Shown: in pieces, positions 33,107 through 44,258 of the stretch
Numbering within the stretch: position 1 is the first letter of the stretch
Layout of the letters: every line of letters begins with the position of its first letter
Origin: Batillaria attramentaria
Taxonomy: Eukaryota; Mollusca; Gastropoda; Batillariidae
DNA length: 64,000 nt
NCBI GenBank assembly: GCA_018292915.2
Contig: JACVVK020000144.1
Span: 554,501 to 618,500, forward strand
Direction: 5' to 3'
Position numbers and translations under genes: made by a program
The notes under the pieces: model-generated
Databases searched by the model: none
What the model was told of the DNA's origin: nothing
What the model saw: only the letters and a program-made list of their open reading frames with translations

Positions 33107-33580
33107 CAGTGGACGCCGGATATAAGCAACTCGGATATAAGAAAACTCGGTTATTGCCAACGAATTTTTTTCCCCCGGCCAAACTCTTCTTTATTATGTA
33201 TTACAAAAACTCGGATACAAGAAACTCGCTTATAAGAAAACTCGGTTTTAGGAAAGCAAATTTCTTGTCCCGCTTGATACAAAAACTCGGATATAAGAAA
33301 CCGAAAGTACATTTCCAAGAAAATTTCACTCATTGTAAGAAACCGAAAGTACATTTCCAAGAAAATTTCACTCATTCTAAGAAAACAGGTCAGGTCTGAC
33401 GTCACTTAGGACAGGCACATGATGGCGCATGATTTTCTTTTCTTGAATTTTCTTACCATTATGTTCCGTGCAAAATTGAATGTTGGCAAGAAGAAAAAAA
33501 TACGAGATGCATTTTTGTTGTTCTATTGTTATATGTTGTTTTTATTATTATTTTGTTTTTTTGCCTGATTGGGAGCTCAG

Positions 33581-33621
<41 letters not shown>

Positions 33622-34336
33622 GTCTGTCTCTGTCTACAGGGCTCGCGTTAAGGAGAATAAAACTATCAGTATTAGACTAACTGTTGATCAATTCCTTTCT
33701 TTGACAATATACGTGGTCCATCTTTCCTCCATCCCCCTTCCCCCTCCCAACAGAAAAAAAGCTAATTTGCAGCTTTTTTTCAGCCAAATTAGACACGGAA
33801 AGCATCGCATATCATACTCTAATGGGACGAGTGTTTTATAGATCAAAAGTTGATACATAATGCACTTTTAATATATCCTATAAATACAAGGGAATTCTCT
33901 CTCTCTCTCTCTCTCCCCTTAGTTCTTTTTTGTTTGTTTGTTTGGTTGGTTGGTTTGGTTGGTTTTTTTTTTCTTTTTGTTTTGTTTTTTCTTACCACAT
34001 GACCGCCAGCGCTACAGTTGGGAAGCAAAAACAGTATTTTCATGTTCAAACAAAAAAATCTGACATTGAAGGACACAAGCGCACTGGTGTATATTAACTC
34101 TACACATATATATTCTGTGCAGGTCTTTAAGAGAAACCAGATATTTCTTAATTTAATGCAAAACATACACGAACTGAGAAAAAAGAAATGTTTTAAACCT
34201 TTTTTTCACTGAACTCGGTTATAAGAAATATTTTTCAAAATACTTTCTTATATCCGACTTTCAGATATAAGAAAACTCGGATATAAGAAACCAAAAATTT
34301 CACCCCCCTCGAGTTTCTTATAACCGGCGTATACTG
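33107..34336. mobile_element. Tigger/pogo-like MITE, 1,230 bp
   Basis: Begins CAGTGGACGCCGGATATAAG and ends with the imperfect inverse CTTATAACCGGCGTATACTG. It is flanked by TA on both sides (33105-33106, 34337-34338). The paralogous E1 copies show one TA at the same place (for example GAAGATGTAGAGGG as the complement at about 22555-22575), which directly demonstrates a TA target duplication. Subterminal CTCGGATATAAGAAA repeats are numerous. No transposase frame. A ~98% identical copy is at 48966-50189. Confidence 0.88.
33587..33617. repeat. (TC)n microsatellite in the MITE
   Basis: Shorter in the sister MITE (49446-49470). A second TC tract lies at 33894-33914. Confidence 0.9.
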
Positions 34337-35280
34337 TAGAGGGCTGATGAAATGTCGGAAGCAGTGACGATACTTGCAGATTTTGTCTGTGAACCAAACA
34401 ATTGCCGTCAGCCTCACGCTGCTCGTCTGACAGATGATACTTCTTCATATCTTGTGATTTCCTTGTTGCTTTTGTGACTTCCGTGACTGAATTAATTTTG
34501 ACATAAAATCTGGAAGATCTAGAGAGCTGATGAAACGTGGACTTAAAGTGCCTTGGATTGTACTTACGAAATTGCAAAGTTGGAACTTTTTTGACCGGCG
34601 CTTCTCGCAGAAACGTGAAAAAAATGTGTTTATCTAAAAGCTCTGTTATTCTTAATACTAAAGCTATAATAGTGCAATAGTTCATGTCATATGTGCAGTT
34701 GTCAGAAGTGACAAAAATACCGGAATGATGAGTAATTTGAAGGAGTCTTTTCATAGATATTTGGCCTTATATGCAAACCACCCCTACCTCGGAAATATTT
34801 TTCTTACACAAAACCTGTCAGAGCTACAGAGCTGTGCTACGAAAACAGGCAGTATAATTGGATGATCTTCCCAATTTCAGAAAATGAAGCCATTTGAACA
34901 TTTTTTTCGAAAAAAAATCGTGACATGACCGATTTTTTCAAATCGGCGATAACTGTTCTCAAAATGCGGCAGGCTAAAAATCGTGAAAAATAGCTCTGGA
35001 GAATATGACTGCCCATTTTATCTCAAAGTAAAAAGCCATCCGGCGAGGTGGTTTAGCAGATAGTCATCATTACATCCGTCCACACACACACACACACACA
35101 CACACGTCATTCCCGCCAAAAAGAACGCAGCAGCAAAGTGTGCACGTAAGGTGTCTATGACGCAGATTTCGTTACGTCACTGTGTGCGTGAAAGTAAGTA
35201 TTGTGTGGAGAAACGTCACAGTCTTGTTTTGTATCACTGAAACTTGCTGCTGCGCGTAGCAAAATCTGCCCCGTCTCATA

Positions 35281-35308
35281 AAGTTGTTTCTCTATAGAGA
35301 AACAACTT
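35281..35308. repeat. 28-bp perfect palindrome ending E1 copy 2
   Basis: AAGTTGTTTCTC-TATA-GAGAAACAACTT. The left half repeats, in direct orientation, the AAGTTGTTTCTC found about 20 bp inside the opposite end of E1. Confidence 0.9.
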
Positions 35309-35519
35309 AAAAATCCAACAAGGAGGAACGGCCCCGTCCTACAAAGTTGTTTCTCCAAACTTCATTTTATTTTGTCTTTGTTGTTATTGTTGCCGGTTCT
35401 CCCCTCTCCAAGTTCTACCAATGACACTAGATCCTCTACGACCTCGACCGATTAGCCACGTGACTGGGGGTGGGGCCGGGTGGGGGAAGAAGGGAGGGAG
35501 AGAGAGGCAGAGAGAGAGG

Positions 35520-35708
35520 GTGTGTGGGTGGGTGGGTGGGTGGGTGTTTAGGAGTTTAACGTCCTTTTCCCTCACATAAGGGTGATATCAAAGACGGGGC
35601 AACGAGAAAAAGGCCAGCACAAATATTTGGCCCCAGCGGCCAGGATTCGAACTCTCGGCCCAAGCATTGAAAGTCCAACGCTCTACCATTCGGCCACCCT
35701 GGCTCCCC
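35520..35708 (-). mobile_element. SINE nested in E1 copy 3
   Basis: Minus-strand SINE with GGGTGG-repeat tail at 35527-35547 and head at about 35690-35708. Confidence 0.85.
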
Positions 35709-36650
35709 AGAGAGAGAGAGAGAGAGAGAGAGAGACGTCAGTTCCGTGATCTAAACATTTGACGTCAGCCTCAGGCAGGTCGTCATACAGAGAGAGAGAG
35801 AGAGATGACGTCAATTCCGTGAAGTAAACTTTCGACGTCAGCCTCTAGCACTGAGATCGTCTGAGGATGCTTGTTTATGTCTTGTGATTTCCCTGTTGGC
35901 TTTGTGACTTCTCCGACTGAATTATTTTTCACATGAAATCTGGAAGATCTAGAGGGCTGATGAAATGTCGGAAGCAGTGGCGATACTTGCAGATTTTGTC
36001 TGTGAACCAAACATTTGACGTCAGCCTCACGCTGCTCGTCTGACAGATGATACTTCTACATATCTTGTGATTTCCTTGTTGCTTTTGTGACTTCCGTGAC
36101 TGAATTAATTTTGACATAAAATCTGGAAGATCTAGAGAGCTGATGAAACGTGGACTTAAGTGCCTTGGTTTGTACTTACGAAACTGCAAAATTGGAACCT
36201 TTTTGACCGGCGCTTCTCGCAGAAACGTGAAAAATGTGTTTATCTAAAAGCTCTGCTATTCTTAATACTAAAGCTATAATAGTGCAGCAGTTCATGTCAT
36301 ATGTGCAGTTGGCACAAGTGACAAAAATACCGGAATGATGAGTAATTTGAAGGAGTCTTTTCATAGGTATTTGGCCTTATATGCAAACCACCCCTACCTC
36401 GGAAATATTTTTCTTACACAAAACCTGTCAGAGCTACATAGCTGTGCTACGAAAACAGGCAGTATAATTGGATGATCTTCCCAATTTCAGAAAATGAAGC
36501 CATTTGAACATTTGTTTCGAAAAAATTCGTAACATGACCGATTTTTAAAAATCGGCGACAACTCTTTTGAAAATGCAGTAGGCTAAAAATCGTGAAAAAT
36601 AGGTCTGGAGAAGGTGAATTCCCATTTTATCTCAAAGTAAAAAGGCCTCC

Positions 36651-36652
<2 letters not shown>

Positions 36653-36712
<60 letters not shown>
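36653..36712. repeat. (CA)n microsatellite
   Basis: About 30 uninterrupted CA units within E1 copy 3. Confidence 0.95.
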
Positions 36713-36715
<3 letters not shown>

Positions 36716-36920
36716 TTCCCGCCAAAGAGAATCGCAGCAGCAAAGTGAACACGTAAGGTGTCTATGACGCAGATTTCGTTACGTCACTGTGTGCGTGAAA
36801 GTAAGTATTGTGTGGAGAAACGTCACAGTCTTGTTTTGTATCACTGAAACGTGCTGCTGCGTGTAGCAAAATCTGCCCCGTCTCATAAAGTTGTTTCTCT
36901 ATAGAGAAACAACTTAAAAA

Positions 36921-37869
36921 CGGGGTCCTGTATGACCTCTAGCCTTGACAGGCATGAGTTCACCCGATGTCACAAACAACATCCCAGACGCATATCTTCG
37001 TGTGACAGCGAGAACATCGTAAAGTTGAGAAAAATCTTTTCATGTCGCACTGCCTCTACGAACAGCTGACACAACTGACATATCACGTGACACCCTGCAT
37101 ACGTCACAAACGGGTCAGTCGCTGACACCAACATTCATAAAATTACAAACAATCGCTTAACGAGTGAACAATTTAGAAAAAATACAGCACTTTACTCTCA
37201 GCAAAAAACTTTAGGCCGGCTGGTAATAGGTAGGGCGCGTGCCATAGAATTCCTGTGACACCGCACTAAACGAACACAGCTGTTTGGAATCTAGGTCATT
37301 ACACGCACGGCGCGCAGCGGGCAGTCTGGTTCAAGTTTACAACACGCGGGGCCTCACCCGACACGGGGAATGAGGACGCATGCATACACAACTGCGGAAA
37401 AAAGCTCAAAGGGAAAAAAAGTACAATCAGATTTAAAAAAAAAAAAAAAAAAACTACTAAAGGAAAAAGGTGCTAGCATTCCAAACAGCCCCGGCTGCGC
37501 AGCTACTAAACGTCAGGTCAAAGTTCATGTTTACTACACGTATGCAAAAATTCTGGATCCCTGATGACGTAGCGGGTCAAAATACTGTGCTACAGACAAG
37601 ATCAGTCCTGGTCAGTGCAGTCACACAAAACAGAAGAAAAAGTAAGAAAAAAGCATGTACACACAGAAACGTGCAACAAATACTTCTTTTCTTTTGACAA
37701 TCATACTTTCAATTGGAAACTCAGAAAAACTGAAACTGAGAAAATGAAGAGAAAAAAAACTAATGTCAGACGATAATCATTCTAGTATACTGATGCGGTG
37801 TCATACAAACACTACTAGTAGGGTAGCAGTAACAAAGTACTTTACCATCAAAAACTGTGTTAATTATCC
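36921..37869 (-). other. probable inter-ORF part of the L1/Tx1-like LINE, unrecognised
   Basis: This lies between the stop of the ORF1 relic and the E1 insertion and has no recognisable frame. An A-run is at 37434-37452. If ORF1 and ORF2 belong to one element, this plus 32363-32486 would be its inter-ORF region split by E1. Confidence 0.4.
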
Positions 37870-38912
37870 TCAATCCGGATTGGAGTGGAATAGATCCTCC
37901 TCAGAGCTTGTCTGGTCCCGCTGATGCTGCCGTGTACCTGAGGCTGCTGCTGCGTATGTCCGTCGCCTTCTTGGTCGTTGGGCAGCCTGTAAATTATCCA
38001 AGTCAGCCAGAGTCTCAACTTCGTAGATATTACTACCACTGTCTTTAACAAAGACCTTTCCATTTCTCGTCCAGGAGTTTTCAATCCCGGGGTGATTTCT
38101 GCACCCCATGAGAAGAGAGTACCTGGCACCAGTAAGGTCCTCAGCTATAACAATGCCAGTGCCCTTGAGTTTTTTCCTGTTCTTGAATACTGCCCCGAGA
38201 GATCGCCGTGACACAAAGCGTGCAATGACAGGTCTGGGTTTCCTCGCTTCAGAGTCGTTCTGAGCATTTGACCTCTCTACACGATGCACAGCCTCGAAGT
38301 CCTCAGGTTTAATGTCCTTAATTCCCAGCTTTTCCTTGAGAATCTTGAGTACTTTCCTTTCACACTCAGCGCTGCTCTCCCGGTCCTCCTCCGTCACACC
38401 GAAGATCCTTATGTTGTTGCGCCGTGTGTACTGTTCTAGTGCTTCACTGCTTTTCCTAGCAGTCGAGGCTTCAAACTTGGCTTCCTTTGAAATCATCTCT
38501 AGTTCCTCTATACGTTTCTTCGATACAGACAGCTCCCGCTTAAGGGTATCATTTTCCTGCTTCAACTCAAAGACAATACCCTTTAGCTCATCCACCTCTC
38601 GCTGAAGCGTGTCAATTTTGTCGACCAGCTCTGACAGTTTCCTCCAAATATCAGCATTTGAAATATCCGTAGCGACAGCTTCATTACTCGCCATGTCTTG
38701 AAACTTGTCCTGAGACTTGTCCACCACCTGAAAAATGTTCGAGTAAACTGATTCCTCTGCTTTTTCAGCGCAGGTTTCTTCTCAGAATCCTTCTGCGTAG
38801 ATGCTCCCGCTTCTGTTGTTTCTTGCGTGACTGAGCAGTCCAGGCTAGAGTCGCTTTGCTTTTTACGCTTTTCACGCTTGGCTCGAGATCGTGATCGTGA
38901 TCTGTTTACCAT
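37870..38912 (-). pseudogene. L1-type LINE ORF1 protein, frameshifted
   Basis: Minus strand. The likely start MVNRSRSRSRAKREKRKK (about 38912) opens a basic N-terminus that continues in another frame near 38730. A long coiled coil follows (LSELVDKIDTLQREVDELKG and onward), then an RRM-like segment (RRNNIRIFGVTEEDRES, VHRVERSN, RPVIARFVSRRS) and a C-terminal domain (GTGIVIAEDLTGARYSLL). This is the Transposase_22/L1 ORF1p architecture: a trimeric RNA-binding chaperone of L1-like LINEs. It has the same orientation as the ORF2 relic at 28485-32340, so the two are probably one element split by E1. Confidence 0.82.
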
Positions 38913-39225
38913 GTCACTGGCGGCTACACATCTGGCTGTCGACTGATGTATGACGTTGCCCGTCCAGCCGTGTTGAAAAGTTTTTTTTTCCGATTTACAA
39001 CCAAAGTGCGCCACCAAAATGTCCAATTTTTGACCGTGGTACAGACACACACTCAACGCATCACATTATGCAGATACCATCTCTGTAAAGGTGCTAATTA
39101 TCAAGTAATTAGCAAAACATCGAGAGAACCGGTGAAATAGCGATGTGTCCTGCACCTGAGCGGTGCTCACTCCCCAACAAAGAAACTTGTCACTCTTGTC
39201 GCTCAGACCATCCCGAGCAATCTTA

Positions 39226-39375
39226 AGTGTGTGTGTAAGCCAGGGGCAGCCCGTGTGTGTGAAGGCATGTCGTGTGTGTTTCTGGGTGAGTGAGTGTGTG
39301 TTCTTTGTAAAGCGCCCTGAGCTCCCGCGAGAGGGAGGGCGTGTTTTAAGTACCCATTTTATTTATTTATTATAT
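39226..39375 (+). mobile_element. 3' end of the CR1/L2-like LINE, solitary
   Basis: GTAAGCCAGGGGCAGCCCGT to AAGCGCCCTGAGCTCCCGCG, a purine tract and an (ATTT)n tail match 27606-27775 closely. This is an extreme 5' truncation of the same LINE family. Confidence 0.85.
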
Positions 39376-40860
39376 GACGCTACATCGAAATGATGCTACA
39401 ATATACCTTCTGGGTGCCTCCATCTGAAAATGACGTCAAAAGTAATCGACGCTCATCGCATGTACATACTCGTAGACCTTCATAACAATGTACACAGCAA
39501 TGAGCATTAGCTGAACTCTGTGAGCTGGTGTGGCCTAAAATTCCCACAGCCAAACAGCGTTCAGTTTTATTAATTCCGACACTGCTTCAATCGACCGCGA
39601 GTTGCGATTTTACATGAAAAATCACCTACCTCTGTAAAATATTTGAAACAAATACATGACATCTTTACCTTGACACGGTGGATAAGAAGGCCGCTATGGG
39701 TGATAAGGGACCTTCAATTGATCTCTCCTGGGGAATAAGTGTCCGTATTGTACTAGTACTGGATAAATCATGTGACACAGAGTACGACATCACATGACAA
39801 TCAGGCATGGTTCCCTGCCAGAAGGTTCTTTCGTTCAGATAGAAAGAACAGAGATACAGCGTCTTCGGCAGACAACCATCGTCATCGATGAGCAAGTACA
39901 CGTATTACTACTCTTCGGCCAGAACTCGCTCCCTGTGTCAACACGATCGATGTCGGAACATTTTTCCTCGGCATATCGGCATTTTCAATTTTATAAACAC
40001 ATTGTTTAAGTACCAAATGACAGTAGCCTGCACCTAACACGCACTGCCTACTCAAATTCCGGACAGTTTTAAGCAACACTTATCAACAAACGTTCTCAAG
40101 AAGTTCAATCGAAGCTGGCGTCTCACCGAATACATGTATGCTTTTCACTGACTTGGCTGACCGTGGCAAGCCGGACGCAAATGGCGCTGCTAAAGTTCAA
40201 GACGACAGCACACTTTACCTACCAAGCACTGCGTACTCAAATCAAAATCAGTTTCAGCGCTATGAAAACCCAAACCTGTGACATAAAGTTGAACAGAATC
40301 GAGTCGCTGCAGTCGTGTGCTACCGGTGCAGAGATTGGCAGCGGATTCGTTGTCTAGATCAATCTCCGAATGAACAGAATCTTCTTGGATCATTTGAATC
40401 ATTCATGCGGTTAAAAATGTAGTTGTTGGTGGAAGGACACTTTAATCGGTGTAAATGTACGACAAATATAAGAATAAACGCTCACAAACCTTCATATTTC
40501 GTGAAGAATCGCGACAGGAAGACTCCCGCTCGAACCCTAATCGTCCAAAACGTGAACAGACTAAGCTGTGCTTGATCGGTTTCGGATTCATCTGGCAAAT
40601 TTACATTTCCTTGAAAGCGTTAGATGCTTGAAAGCAGTAGATTCCAGCAGCAAACAGCACATAGGACAAACCACTATTTACAGGCTTACACTGCTTAACG
40701 TTTTTAGCACAAGCACCAGTTTCACGAAACCAGAATGAAACGCAGTGTCCAGGGAGAACATGTTATAATGCGTTTAGTTTGCAGCCGCCAACGAATTAAA
40801 GAAAAACAAATTAAAATTTTTTTGTGGTATTTCGGTAAATAAATAATTCTAAGCTACTGA
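39376..40860. other. no gene recognised
   Basis: Several short frames on both strands without domains. No repeat match to the rest of the window was noticed. Confidence 0.4.
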
Positions 40861-40879
40861 CTCTTTAAAAAAACTAAAA

Positions 40880-41083
40880 GACAAGAGAGATAGAGAGAGA
40901 GAAAGAGAGAGAAGAAAAATAAACTGAAATAACTGATCACTAAATTACCCGTTAGTCAGACCCCCCCCCCCCCCCCTCAAAAAAAAAGAAGAAAAAAAAG
41001 AAAGAAAATAAAAATAAATGAATAAATAAATAAATAACAAATAAAAAAAAAATGAAATAAAATAAAAATAAAATGAATAAAAA

Positions 41084-41141
<58 letters not shown>

Positions 41142-41328
41142 CCTTTACTCGGTTCTCCTGTTGGGATGGCTTTCAACAATTCTACAATTCTACCCAGCTG
41201 ATTTCTCTTTACTATTCGATCAATAGTAAAACCCAGAACAATGAGAGAAAGTGTATTTCTGGCTGTGAATACAAAACAGCCCAGCAGTAAGCACACACAA
41301 TAGAATAACAAAGTTACCCCATAGAGAG

Positions 41329-41394
<66 letters not shown>

Positions 41395-41549
41395 CACACG
41401 CAAGTGCACACACATTCACACACCTGTAAATAAATGTGAAAAATACTAAAACAAAACAACCAAAAAAAAACAAACAAAAAAAAAAACGCAAGACGTAAAA
41501 AAAAAAACCAATTTAACGACAGAAAAATAGCTTTGGCTGAATGCATTAG

Positions 41550-41615
<66 letters not shown>

Positions 41616-41708
41616 GCACGCACGCACTTTTGAAAGAAAATGTTAGAAAACACAAAAAGCTAAAAAATATAATGCACGCAAAAAAAAATCTTCAGCTGAA
41701 CGCATTAG

Positions 41709-41783
<75 letters not shown>

Positions 41784-41835
41784 CGAAATATTTTAGAAAA
41801 TAACCCTCCCCCCCCCCCCCCCCCCAAAAAAAAAA
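40880..41835. repeat. cluster of CA/TG microsatellites and homopolymers
   Basis: (AGAG)n at 40885-40912; poly-C 40962-40976; A-rich 40977-41085; (TG)n 41086-41139; (CA)n 41335-41390, 41552-41611 and 41711-41779; poly-C 41808-41825. GAATGCATTAGTCACACA (41540) and GAACGCATTAGTCACACA (41699) mark two ~160-bp tandem units. All frames here are low-complexity artefacts. Confidence 0.95.
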
Positions 41836-42092
41836 ACCCGAAAAAACAAAAAAAACAAAACCAACAGACACACAAAGGCGGAAAATGTTCAGCACAGTTG
41901 AATTAAAGGAAAATGCGAATGAAGAAAATAAAACAAATTTTTATTGTAGATAAAACAGGATTCCTTACCAAAATTTCAAAAACAAAAATGAATATCTGGG
42001 AATGATTATAAGTGTGCGGATTGTTTCAGGCGATAGACACTGTGCGTGTTGGACTCAATCAGACAGAACGATCTTGAACGAACAGTGCAGCT

Positions 42093-43245
42093 TACAGATC
42101 TAAGCTCCCAACAAAAAGCTTTCCGAAGTGTGGAATTACTCAAACATTACTGAGTCGACCCTGCAAGCACAGTCAACTCTGTCATAGTTGCAGAGTTCAC
42201 ATACTGTCCAGAAGCAGCGACAAAACCGTGCCGAAAAACTGCTCCCACTTCCTGTCGGGGTCCGTCCACGCTACTGTGCACATCCCGTGCAACCTGTCTC
42301 TCATTGTGTGACCACGCCGCGGATACATCAGTTTAGACGACTGAGCGATATCGGACATGGCGCAAGCTATGCTACTACCGGTAATCACACGTATTGGAAA
42401 GCAATTTTGTTTCTTGCGGAAACATTTTAGCTCGAGCTTGCAGAACTAAAAGTAAAACCGCAATTCGGAAATGTTGTTGCCGATAAAACGCGCCTGGCAA
42501 ATCTGAGTGCCCGCGTGCTCTTCATTTCTCACACATCTCGGCAAATTTCCCCAAAAATCTTTCCGTCAACGTTTGTTGCGCCATTCTGACGGCAACAGTA
42601 CGGACTTGTATGGGGGGGGGGGGGTCACTGCGGACAGCACTGACTCTGTCACGTCTGCTGTATGACCACTACTACTACTGAGACCATGGCCCGTGGAGCA
42701 TAGAAAATCGACGACCCATCGCCATTGAACTCTGTTCTGGGCTACTCTTGCCTCTCCAGTCCAGTTGATGCCCTGCTTGCATAGCTCTGCATCAGTGTCC
42801 CGCCTCCGGCTGTTGCGAGGCCGGCCTCTCTTCCTTTTCCTCTGCGGGTTCCATGTCAGGGCTTGGCGTGTGGTGCTGGATGCTGGCTTCCTGAGGGTGT
42901 GTCCAGTCCTGCCCCACTTCCTCCGCAGGATCTCCTTGGCCAGTGGTTCCTGTCCCGCCCGCTCCCATAGCTCTTCGTTTCGGATCTTCTCTGGCCATAT
43001 TCACTGCACGGACGGATGACCACTGCACGGAGATACGCACAGTAGCGTGGCCGGACCCCGACAGGAAGTGGGGGCAATTTTTCGGCACGGTTTTGTCGCT
43101 GTTTCTGGACAGTATGTGTCGCTGTTTCTGGACAGTGTGTGAACTCTGCGACTGTGACAGAGTTGGCTGTGCTTGCACGGTCGACTCTGTAAAATGTTTT
43201 TCACATTTCGGAAAGCTTCTTCTTGGGAGCTTAGATCTTTAAGAT
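42093..43245. mobile_element. inverted-repeat element, about 200-bp arms, with captured LINE tail
   Basis: The left arm (about 42093-42290) and right arm (about 43037-43245) are reverse complements. Shared landmarks are AGATCTAAGCTCCCAA, CGGCACGGTTTTGTCGCTG and ACCCCGACAGGAAGTG, in matching orientation. Between them lies a fragment encoding a LINE C-terminus (42680-42988). No target duplication was resolved. Weak relatives lie at 23690-24010. Confidence 0.65.
42680..42988 (-). pseudogene. RTE-like LINE ORF2 C-terminal remnant
   Basis: The minus-strand frame, with no start codon, reads KIRNEELWERAGQEPLAKEI, then LRRKWGRTGHTLRKP, TRQALTWNPQRKRKRGRPRN, and ends AQNRVQWRWVVDFLCSTGHG. RRKWxxxGHTLRK and ALxWNPxGxRxRGRP are typical C-terminal motifs of RTE-like and related endonuclease/reverse-transcriptase LINEs of invertebrates. 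RT and endonuclease domains are absent. Too short to be functional. Confidence 0.75.
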
Positions 43246-43548
43246 AGATAAACAAAGTCAGCGTTTTAATCAAGCATTTTCCAGTTGTTTTATTTCAGAG
43301 TCACGAACCCTGTAGAGCTTTCCACGGCGTCTTCAGCTTGGTCTCATTGAGATCTGTGTTAAATTTCAACCACATTTGAGCTTTCAGTTTTGAGAGGAAC
43401 AGCCGACGGCTGAATGTTTTTGACTTAAGTTTGAACGTTCTTTGACAACCTAGGAGTAGATTTTGACACAAGTACGTTGGAAAGTAGTCTAGGCATCTGG
43501 CAACACTATGTGTCATCTACGGGTAAAAGCTGGGTTCTGAGTAAAATT
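43246..43548. other. no gene recognised
   Basis: A 71-codon minus-strand frame (43301-43516) has no recognisable domain. Confidence 0.4.
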
Positions 43549-43690
43549 ATTCTAATGCTCGGATCGTGAGTTCCATCCCGGCTGGGGCCAAATATTTGTG
43601 CTGGCTTTTTCATCGTTACCCCGTCTTTGATATCACCCTATGTGGTGGAAAAGGACGTTAAACCCGCAAACACCCACCCACCCACCCTGA
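43549..43690 (+). mobile_element. SINE, 5' truncated
   Basis: Starts within the tRNA-like head (TTCTAATGCTCGGATCGTGA) and continues through the body to the CACCCA tail. The A box is missing. Confidence 0.85.
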
Positions 43691-44192
43691 GTAAAATTAA
43701 AAAGACAAAAAAATGATTCTTTAAAAATGCAAATTTTTTTTTCTCTGTTTGAGTCTCTCCACCAAGATATGCATACCATCTTTGATCTTTTACGTAAATA
43801 GTGAGGCTTGAGATTATTTTTCTAGTGTGAACTGCTGTATTCAGACACTTTAATTGTCAGTAAGCGTGTCCTAAAGTCTGGGTACATTGCATTTTTTTTT
43901 TTTTGTAAAAAATTAGTTATCGTTTCCCTTTGAGTACACTATAATGAACCTTTTATTTTCAAGTACGGAAATCAGTTCTACACCGCAAATGATTTTCCTC
44001 CATATCGGCTAAAAGACTAGAACTGACTATTTCTAACATCACCTCTGTGACGAACTCGTTGTGACGTAAAACATCAGACAATGCGTCATGTTAAAAAATA
44101 ACGTCACAAGAGTTCGTCACCTTTTTGAGAGCGTTAGAAAAACGTCGTTCTTTTTGGGTCTGAAACTTCGCCATCTTATCGGATCACCACGC

Positions 44193-44258
44193 ATAGGACC
44201 TATGCCGGGAATGATGAGGGGGATGCCACCAGGAATGCGTGGTGCACCTCCGATGTAG
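44193..44258 (+). pseudogene. Pro/Gly/Met-rich tail, copy B
   Basis: Reads GPMPGMMRGMPPGMRGAPPM then TAG. It is slightly closer to the SmB/U1-C type repeat than copy A, because Met replaces Ile. An AG precedes it (GCATAG|GACC). As in copy A, no upstream exon is visible. Confidence 0.3.

Larger units (their letters stand above)
32487..35313 (+). mobile_element. element E1, copy 2 (with nested MITE)
   Basis: Starts AAGGATGAACGGCCCCGTCC and ends at the 28-bp palindrome plus TTAAAAA (35281-35313). It carries the nested SINE (32690-32875) and, at 33107-34336, a Tigger-like MITE. Removing the MITE leaves a ~1.6-kb element like the other two. It lies between the ORF1 and ORF2 segments of the minus-strand LINE, directly head-to-tail with copy 3. 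Confidence 0.78.
35319..36920 (+). mobile_element. element E1, copy 3 (most complete)
   Basis: Starts AAGGAGGAACGGCCCCGTCC and ends at the 28-bp palindrome (36888-36915) plus TTAAAAA. It includes the nested SINE (35520-35708) and a (CA)n tract (36653-36712). It abuts copy 2 with only about 5 bp between them. Both ends carry the direct repeat (G)CCCCGTC-N(5-6)-AAAGTTGTTTCTC. Tandem head-to-tail insertion, a terminal palindrome and lack of TIRs resemble Helentron-type rolling-circle elements, but no Rep/Hel gene or conserved Helitron end is proven. Confidence 0.75.

Noticed and set aside
40952..41895. Long frames rich in Val/Cys and His/Thr
   Set aside because: They are translations of TG/CA and T-rich simple repeats.
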